Shown: positions 48,898 to 53,906 of the stretch, in pieces
Numbering within the stretch: the stretch's first letter is position 1
Layout of the letters: every line of letters starts with the position of its first letter
Origin: Rahnella inusitata
Lineage (GTDB): Bacteria > Pseudomonadota > Gammaproteobacteria > Enterobacterales > Enterobacteriaceae
Length of the DNA: 53,906 nt
Assembly (NCBI RefSeq): GCF_003263515.1
Contig: NZ_JYDE01000038.1
Coordinates: 1 to 53,906, forward strand
Direction of reading: 5' to 3'
Made by a program: the position numbers and the translations under genes
Notes under the pieces: generated by a model
The model's database searches: none
What the model was told of the DNA's origin: nothing
The model's input: the letters and a program-made list of their open reading frames with translations, nothing else

Positions 48898-49015
48898 GAT
48901 GTGTTGATTCCGTTAGCACTGCAAATTGCAATCGGGCGGCTAAAAGCCGCCAAAACGTAAAAAGTGGTTTAGTTTACCAGCGAGTTGGTGTTGCCAAAAG
49001 AGACGCAGAGGAAAT

Positions 49016-49723
49016 TTAGTCTTTGTCGAGCGACAATACCTGATTCACAGAGCCTGTCACCCGCCAGCGGACATTAAACTCCAGCAGGCGAACGGCATAA
49101 TCCCGCTCGGTGGCTTCGCCCTTGCGGTAGGCCGGGCGAGGATCTTGCCCCAGCACTTGCGTGATGAAGCGACGCAGGTGAGGGTATTGATGAATGTGTT
49201 CGGCCAGCTGCTGTTCTGCCTGAGGCAGAAACTCTACCGGCATATCGGCGTCTGGTGCGTGCTGAGCAAAGCCTGCACGAGCATCCGGGTGGCTTTCTGC
49301 AAAGGGCAGATACGGTTTGATATCCACCACCGGCGTGCCATCGACCAGATCCAGACTGCCGAGCTGCAGGATGACGTTTTGCCCCTGGCAGTGGATCCCT
49401 TTCAGCTCAACCAAAGACATTCCAAGCGGATTGGGTCGAAAGGTTGAACGTGTGGCAAATACGCCGGTTCGCGCGTTACCCCCAAGGCGGGGAGGGCGCA
49501 CTGTAGGACGCCAGCCACCGTCCATCGTCTGATGAAAAATAAACATCACCCAGAGATGACTGAATTCTTCCAAACCGCGAACGGCTTCAGGCTGGTTATA
49601 CGGCGCGTGCAAATGTAACTCACCGCCGCCATCCTGAATCAGACCAGGCTGGCGGGGGACAGCAAATTTCTCTTTATAGGGCGAGTGGATGGTCCCTATT
49701 TGCTCAAAAGAAAATGAGGTCAT
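49016..49723 (-). CDS. trmO: tRNA (adenine37-N6)-methyltransferase TrmO
   Basis: Methylates t6A37 to m6t6A37 in threonine tRNAs with S-adenosylmethionine (YaeB/TsaA). It has 235 residues, as in E. coli. It has a single beta-barrel SAM-binding fold of its own class: FEQIGTIHSPYKEKFAVPRQ at the start, PEAVRGLEEFSHLWVMFIFHQ, then TVRPPRLGGNARTGVFATRSTFRPNPLG in two parts. The C-terminal region ends with DPRPAYRKG and DYAVRL. It overlaps rcsF by 4 bp (ATGA). Confidence 0.96.
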   Translation of the reverse strand: MTSFSFEQIGTIHSPYKEKFAVPRQPGLIQDGGGELHLHAPYNQPEAVRGLEEFSHLWVMFIFHQTMDGGWRPTVRPPRLGGNARTGVFATRSTFRPNPLGMSLVELKGIHCQGQNVILQLGSLDLVDGTPVVDIKPYLPFAESHPDARAGFAQHAPDADMPVEFLPQAEQQLAEHIHQYPHLRRFITQVLGQDPRPAYRKGEATERDYAVRLLEFNVRWRVTGSVNQVLSLDKD

Positions 49724-50127
49724 TTAAAGGTGACGTTCAGAGCGGAGCCCTGACAAATTGCCTGCTGGAAGCAGCCCGGTACGCCACCAAGGATCTGGCA
49801 CTGATGTAAAAGCACGGCATTGGCTTTCATATAGGATGCTCGGGTCAGCATTCTTTTACGTGCTGTGGCCAGGCTCGGCGGAGCATCATTCTGATCGGAC
49901 TGACATGATTCTCCGGAGACTTCGCCTAAGTCACGGAACGGTGTGCCGACCAGCGCTTCTGCATCTTTATACAGTTTTACTGGAGCCGGGCGAACTGGAG
50001 CCGGTTTGGGTTTGACGGGCTTTGGCTCTTCTTTAACAACAGGTGCAGTGGTGATTGGCTGTGTGTGTTGAGTCAGGGAACAACCCGCCAGCAAAAGCGC
50101 CGACAAACAGAGAGGTAAAGCACGCAT
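49720..50127 (-). CDS. rcsF: Rcs stress sensor lipoprotein RcsF
   Basis: An outer-membrane lipoprotein that senses envelope damage and activates the Rcs phosphorelay through IgaA. In E. coli it is threaded through outer membrane proteins by BamA. It has 135 residues (E. coli 134). The lipobox L-A-G-C puts acylated C16. A disordered Pro/Lys-rich linker runs from about 31 to 50, and four cysteines at 75, 110, 119 and 125 form the two nested disulfides of the family. It is followed directly by trmO. Confidence 0.97.
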   Translation of the reverse strand: MRALPLCLSALLLAGCSLTQHTQPITTAPVVKEEPKPVKPKPAPVRPAPVKLYKDAEALVGTPFRDLGEVSGESCQSDQNDAPPSLATARKRMLTRASYMKANAVLLHQCQILGGVPGCFQQAICQGSALNVTFK

Positions 50128-50190
50128 GGTAAATCCTCTGCTTTTTAATATGTTTACAGGAATGAATGTGGCGTTATTGAACCAAGGTAT

Positions 50191-50226
50191 TGAGAAAATA
50201 ACAAGGCGGGCATATGCCCGCCTTGT
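50191..50226 (-). terminator. terminator downstream region between rcsF and metQ
   Basis: A perfect 26-bp palindrome (50201-50226) with arms ACAAGGCGGGC / GCCCGCCTTGT and an ATAT loop. On the minus strand it is followed by TATTTTCTC. It ends the metNIQ transcript before rcsF. Confidence 0.88.
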
Positions 50227-50293
50227 ACTTATTTATAAAATCTATATTTCACAGGAATTTTCAGGCGCAATGCTGAGTTCCTGAAGACCCGGA

Positions 50294-51109
50294 TTACCAG
50301 CCTTTCACTGCGCCGCCGTTGAAGATTTTATTCGCCGCAGCGTTCACTTCGTCAGACTGGTAAGCCTGTACGAATTTCTTCACGTTTTCAGCATCTTTAT
50401 TGTCTTCACGAGCCACAATCAGGTTCACATACGGTGAGTTTTTATCTTCTACGAAGATACCGTCTTTCTCTGGTGTCAGACCGATCTGGCTGGCGTAAGT
50501 CGTGTTAATTACCGCCAGTGCGATTTTGGCATCATCCAGTGAACGTGGCAGCTGTGGTGCTTCCAGCTCAACCAGTTTCAGGTTTTTAGGGTTCTCAGTG
50601 ACATCAAGAACGGTCGGCAACAGGCCAACACCGTCTTTCAGTTTGATCAGACCTTGTTTTTGCAGCAGCAGTAAAGAGCGACCAAGGTTGGTCGGATCGT
50701 TTGGCAATGCAACCTGATCGCCTTCTTTCAGTTCATCTACAGATTTGATTTTCTTAGAATAGCCCGCGATTGGGTAAACGAAACTATTACCGACCGGCAC
50801 CAGTTTGTAACCGCGGTCTTTGATCTGCTGGTCCAAATAAGGTTTGTGCTGGAAGGCGTTAACGTCGATATCACCTTTGCTCAGTGCTTCGTTCGGCAGA
50901 ACGTAATCGTTGAAGGTCACCAGTTCAACGTCCAGACCGTATTTTTCTTTCGCTACTTTTTGTGCAACTTCTGCAACCTGTTGCTCAGAACCGACAATCA
51001 CACCCACTTTAATATGGTTTGGATCTTGTTCTTTTGGTCCGCAGCCCGCTAAAGCCAGCGATCCCAGAAGCGCGCCGACAACAGCAATGGATTTAAATTT
51101 GTTTGACAT
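50294..51109 (-). CDS. metQ: D/L-methionine-binding lipoprotein MetQ
   Basis: The substrate-binding subunit of the MetNIQ importer, tethered in the inner membrane. It has 271 residues, as in E. coli. The signal MSNKFKSIAVVGALLGSLAL is followed by A-G-C with the lipidated C23. NlpA-family motifs are VGVIVGSEQQVAEVAQKVA, FNDYVLPNEAL, FQHKPYLDQQ and the C-terminal KIFNGGAVKGW. AGGAAAGGAC precedes ATG 51109. It is last in the metN-metI-metQ order. Confidence 0.97.
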   Translation of the reverse strand: MSNKFKSIAVVGALLGSLALAGCGPKEQDPNHIKVGVIVGSEQQVAEVAQKVAKEKYGLDVELVTFNDYVLPNEALSKGDIDVNAFQHKPYLDQQIKDRGYKLVPVGNSFVYPIAGYSKKIKSVDELKEGDQVALPNDPTNLGRSLLLLQKQGLIKLKDGVGLLPTVLDVTENPKNLKLVELEAPQLPRSLDDAKIALAVINTTYASQIGLTPEKDGIFVEDKNSPYVNLIVAREDNKDAENVKKFVQAYQSDEVNAAANKIFNGGAVKGW

Positions 51110-51172
51110 GTCCTTTCCTCAATAAGCGGATAAAAATCATTCGCAGGGTTACGTTTTACAGTTGTTATTTCG

Positions 51173-51826
51173 TTATTTATGCGTGACCGCTTTTACAATG
51201 CGATCGCCACAAAACTGAATTAAATACACCAAAACTACTAACAGGACTAATACCGTGTTCATGACAGTTGCGTCATAACCGATATAACCATACTGATAAC
51301 CGATCTGTCCGAGACCACCGGCACCGACGGCACCGCCCATCGCAGAATAGCCGACCAAAGTGATCAAAGTAATAGTGGCTGCGTTAACCAGACCCGGCAA
51401 GGCCTCCGGCAACAGAATTTTGCGGATGATTTGCATCGGTGTGGCACCCATTGCGCGGGAAGCCTCAACCAGACCGCTTGGAATTTCCAGCAGCGCATTT
51501 TCCACCATACGTGCAATAAATGGCGCAGCGCCCACGGTCAGCGGAACAATTGCCGCCTGCAATCCAATGGAGGTGCCCACAATGACGCGGGTAAATGGAA
51601 TCATCCAGACCAGCAGGATAATAAATGGAATCGAACGGAATATGTTCACCAGCGCAGACATCACGCGATAGACATTTTTATTCTCAGCAATTTGCCCCGG
51701 ACGGGTGACGTACAACAGCACACCAAAGGGTAGCCCGAGCGCAAAACCAAAGAAGCCAGAGGTCAGTGTCATGATGACAGTTTCCCAGATACCCCGGCCC
51801 ATTAACCACATCATTGCCTCAGACAT
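51173..51826 (-). CDS. metI: methionine ABC transporter permease MetI
   Basis: The inner-membrane permease of the methionine importer. It has 217 residues (E. coli 217) with five predicted transmembrane helices. The EAA loop that contacts MetN reads [25 protein letters not shown] in two parts (about 137-160). ATG 51826 is chosen because it matches the family start (MSEAMMWLM). A TTG five codons upstream also lies inside metN. The 8-bp overlap with the metN stop suggests coupled translation. Confidence 0.97.
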   Translation of the reverse strand: MSEAMMWLMGRGIWETVIMTLTSGFFGFALGLPFGVLLYVTRPGQIAENKNVYRVMSALVNIFRSIPFIILLVWMIPFTRVIVGTSIGLQAAIVPLTVGAAPFIARMVENALLEIPSGLVEASRAMGATPMQIIRKILLPEALPGLVNAATITLITLVGYSAMGGAVGAGGLGQIGYQYGYIGYDATVMNTVLVLLVVLVYLIQFCGDRIVKAVTHK

Positions 51827-52850
51827 AACCGAGTACCTCAACTTTCACCTGATTCTCATGCAGGAACTGAATCGCTGCCTGAGTGTTTTCTTCTGAACCG
51901 TGCATTTCTGTCAGCATAATCCCGAACTTCACGCCACCGGCATAATCCATCTGAGCACTGATAATATTATTGTTTACATCAAAACGTCGTACGGCTTCGG
52001 AAAGCAGTGGAGCATCAACGGACTGACCGGTAAATTCCAGACGCAATAAAGGCACGCGGCCTTGTTCTGGCGCGGGCACCAGACGTACTGCGTAATCTTC
52101 CGGAATATCCAGATGCAGCGTTGACTGAATAAACTGCTGAGCCAGCGGGGTTTTCGGATGTGAGAACATCTCGCTCACTTTATCCTGCTCAATCAGTTTA
52201 CCGTCGCTTATCACCGCAACCTGATCGCAAATGCGTTTTACGACATCCATCTCATGGGTGATCAACAGGATGGTTAATCCCAGACGGCGGTTGATGTCTT
52301 TCAGTAATTCCAGGATGGAGCGGGTTGTTGCCGGGTCCAAAGCGCTGGTCGCTTCATCACACAGCAGAACTTTAGGGTTACTCGCCAGTGCGCGGGCAAT
52401 CGCGACGCGCTGTTTCTGCCCACCGGAAAGGTTGGCAGGGTAGGCGTCATGCTTATCTTCCAGACCAACCAGTTTCAGCAACTCTGAAACGCGTTTTTTA
52501 ATTTCAGCCCCGGAGAGGTTATCCAGCTCCAGCGGCAGTGCGACGTTGCCAAAGACGGTGCGGGATGACAGTAAATTAAAATGCTGAAAAATCATGCCAA
52601 TCTGGCGACGCGCGCGGGTTAATGCTTTTTCTGAAAAGGACATCAGATCCTGACCATCGACCAACACCTGGCCTTCGGTCGGACGCTCGAGCAAATTGAC
52701 GCAGCGGATTAATGTACTCTTACCCGCGCCAGATGAGCCGATCACGCCATATATTTGTCCTGCAGGGACGTGAAGACTCACGTCGGAAAGCGCGACGATC
52801 TGGCGCGATCCCTGCTGGAAAACCTTGGTGATATTTGAAAGTTTAATCAT
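51819..52850 (-). CDS. metN: methionine ABC transporter ATP-binding protein MetN
   Basis: The ATPase of the methionine importer. It has 343 residues, as in E. coli. Walker [10 protein letters not shown] lies at 38-46, the signature [15 protein letters not shown] near 140-154, and Walker [12 protein letters not shown] near 162-172. The H-loop is ITHEMD. The C-terminal NIL/C2 domain (about 265-343) gives trans-inhibition by methionine. ATG 52850 matches the family start ([11 protein letters not shown]), but its Shine-Dalgarno is weak. An in-frame ATG at 52883 is possible. Confidence 0.97.
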   Translation of the reverse strand: MIKLSNITKVFQQGSRQIVALSDVSLHVPAGQIYGVIGSSGAGKSTLIRCVNLLERPTEGQVLVDGQDLMSFSEKALTRARRQIGMIFQHFNLLSSRTVFGNVALPLELDNLSGAEIKKRVSELLKLVGLEDKHDAYPANLSGGQKQRVAIARALASNPKVLLCDEATSALDPATTRSILELLKDINRRLGLTILLITHEMDVVKRICDQVAVISDGKLIEQDKVSEMFSHPKTPLAQQFIQSTLHLDIPEDYAVRLVPAPEQGRVPLLRLEFTGQSVDAPLLSEAVRRFDVNNNIISAQMDYAGGVKFGIMLTEMHGSEENTQAAIQFLHENQVKVEVLGYV

Positions 52851-52925
52851 ATTATTTTTTATTCTGTCTTTTTGCCGTGACATGGTGAATTTAACTCTGC
52901 GAGGGAGCCCCTCGTAGCATGTCGT

Positions 52926-52957
52926 GGATGCTAAGGCGTCTAGACGTCTAAGTCAAC
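52926..52957 (-). promoter_or_regulatory. MetJ boxes overlapping the metNIQ promoter
   Basis: Four tandem 8-mers GGATGCTA-AGGCGTCT-AGACGTCT-AAGTCAAC span 52926-52957. The third is a perfect met box (52942-52949) and the second has one change. On the minus strand they cover a promoter with -35 TTGACT (52951-52956), a 17-bp spacer and -10 TAGCAT (52928-52933). Bound MetJ would therefore block RNA polymerase when S-adenosylmethionine is high. Confidence 0.9.
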
Positions 52958-53029
52958 CAGGTTAACATTCTCACTGACATTGAAAACATGCGATACTGAC
53001 GCCGTTAATCAGCCATCAGGAGCAAATAC

Positions 53030-53596
53030 GTGGCACAACCTGTTTCAGCAATCTTTCTCGACCGTGATGGCACTTTGAATGTCGATCACGGCTATGTACA
53101 TGAAATCGATGAATTCCAATTTATCGACGGTGTAATCGACGCCTGCCTTAAGTTAAAGGAAATGGGCTTCTTACTGGTGTTAGTGACGAATCAATCGGGA
53201 ATTGCACGCGGCAAGTTTACCGAAGACCAGTTTATGACACTGACCGAATGGATGGATTGGTCCCTCGCCGATCGTGGTGTCGATCTCGATGGCATCTATT
53301 TCTGTCCGCATCATCCTGAAGGCTCAGTGAAAGAGTTTACTCAGGTTTGTGACTGCCGTAAGCCTTTGCCTGGGATGTTCTTAACGGCGAAAGAAGAGCT
53401 GAATATTGATATGGCCTCTTCTTATATGGTCGGCGACAAGCTTGAAGACATGCAGGCGGCTGCTGCCGCAGGCGTGGGGACTAAAATTTTAGTGCGTACA
53501 GGGAAGCCAGTGACAGCGGAAAGCGAAAGTGTGGCAGACGCAGTACTTGAAAGCCTTGCTGCCTTGCCTTCCTTTATAGCAAAAGCGTTAAAATAA
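53030..53596 (+). CDS. gmhB: D-glycero-beta-D-manno-heptose 1,7-bisphosphate 7-phosphatase
   Basis: Removes the 7-phosphate in ADP-heptose synthesis for the lipopolysaccharide inner core. It is a HAD-superfamily enzyme of 188 residues (E. coli 191). Nucleophile D11 and general acid D13 lie in [13 protein letters not shown]. The zinc-binding loop CPHHPEGS followed by CDCRKP is complete. The [10 protein letters not shown] segment holds the last HAD motif. The start is GTG 53030 with AGGAG 7 nt upstream. It is followed by an rRNA operon, as rrnH follows gmhB in E. coli. Confidence 0.97.
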   Translation: MAQPVSAIFLDRDGTLNVDHGYVHEIDEFQFIDGVIDACLKLKEMGFLLVLVTNQSGIARGKFTEDQFMTLTEWMDWSLADRGVDLDGIYFCPHHPEGSVKEFTQVCDCRKPLPGMFLTAKEELNIDMASSYMVGDKLEDMQAAAAAGVGTKILVRTGKPVTAESESVADAVLESLAALPSFIAKALK

Positions 53597-53646
53597 CGGT
53601 CTTTGGATAAAAAAACGGCAAACGAAATAAAACTGTGTTTATTCGC

Positions 53647-53674
53647 TTGCCATTAAAATCCAACTCCCTATAAT
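53647..53674 (+). promoter_or_regulatory. rRNA operon promoter P1
   Basis: -35 TTGCCA (53647-53652), 16-bp spacer, perfect -10 TATAAT (53669-53674), then the GC-rich discriminator GCCGCTCC. The sequence just upstream (about 53605-53646) is AT-rich, as expected for an UP element and Fis sites. This is the standard layout of rrn P1 promoters. Confidence 0.88.
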
Positions 53675-53766
53675 GCCGCTCCATCGACAGGGAACAACGT
53701 GAACAACATCACGAAGTAACCGGGTCGGGAAAGATTAAAAACAGCGGCATCCGGCGAAATAAACGG

Positions 53767-53794
53767 TTGACACTGAATGAGGAAAGCGTAATAT
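53767..53794 (+). promoter_or_regulatory. rRNA operon promoter P2
   Basis: -35 TTGACA (53767-53772), 16-bp spacer, -10 TAATAT (53789-53794). It lies about 120 bp after P1, the usual rrn P1-P2 distance. Confidence 0.85.
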
Positions 53795-53801
53795 ACGCCA
53801 C

Positions 53802-53906
53802 CTCGAGTTAGCAAGCGAAAGCGCGTAACTCACTGCTCTTTAACAATTTATCAGACAATCTGTGTGGGCACTCACAAGACGATATCAGCCACCTCGGTGG
53901 CAAAAA
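53802..53906 (+). other. rRNA operon leader with boxB-like hairpin and boxA; 16S gene beyond the window
   Basis: GAGTTA (53805-53810) pairs with TAACTC (53826-53831) as a boxB-type hairpin. It is followed by the antitermination boxA TGCTCTTTAACAA (53834-53846) and the conserved ATCAGACAATCTGTGTGGGC stretch of rrn leaders. The window ends before the 16S rRNA start, so no rRNA sequence is present. Confidence 0.92.

Overview
The window is an ordinary stretch of core chromosome from a gamma-proteobacterium of the order Enterobacterales. Nearly every gene is a close relative of an Escherichia coli K-12 gene in locally conserved order. The moderate base composition and the fused order (mltA...yqcA block next to the yaeH-dapD...rrn block) suggest a Yersiniaceae-type genus such as Rahnella or a close relative; this is inference, since no search could be run. 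I found no insertion sequence, prophage, CRISPR array, toxin-antitoxin pair or defence island.

Region 1 (1-14,980) corresponds to the E. coli 63-min region. It starts inside an initiator tRNA gene (minus strand, cut by the window edge). Then come mltA, tcdA, the csdA-csdE sulfur-transfer pair (minus), the small lipoprotein ygdI, the sRNA gene gcvB divergent from its activator gcvA, ygdD-rlmM, xni and ppnN (minus), queF (minus), syd, the sRNA gene csrB with an upstream UvrY palindrome, an accessory MFS transporter (minus), and the yqcC-truC-yqcA cluster.

Region 2 (15,022-20,021, minus strand) holds yaeH, dapD, glnD and map. It is divergent from region 3 (20,162-40,162, plus strand). Region 3 carries rpsB with its S2-binding leader, tsf, pyrH, frr and dxr. 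It continues with the long envelope/lipid operon uppS-cdsA-rseP-bamA-skp-lpxD-fabZ-lpxA-lpxB-rnhB-dnaE-accA. These genes link undecaprenyl phosphate, CDP-diacylglycerol, sigma-E proteolysis, outer membrane protein assembly, lipid A and fatty acid synthesis with DNA replication.

Region 4 (40,302-53,906) has ldcC, yaeR, tilS, an accessory monohaem cytochrome c, rof and yaeP (minus), yaeQ-arfB-nlpE, proS, trmO-rcsF, the metNIQ methionine importer (minus, behind MetJ boxes that cover its promoter) and gmhB. It ends in the promoter and leader of an rRNA operon, and the window stops before the 16S gene.

Three regulatory RNAs are well supported by sequence: GcvB, CsrB and the rpsB leader (t44). The most unusual signal is a roughly 99-nt transcription unit between dxr and uppS. 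It has a good sigma-70 promoter, two mutually exclusive 7-bp pairings that share one arm, and an intrinsic terminator. It could be an attenuator for the envelope operon or a small RNA. Other points of interest are the two accessory genes (MFS transporter and cytochrome c) in otherwise conserved gaps, a terminator-like hairpin inside the lpxD-fabZ junction, and a candidate sigma-E promoter inside rseP.
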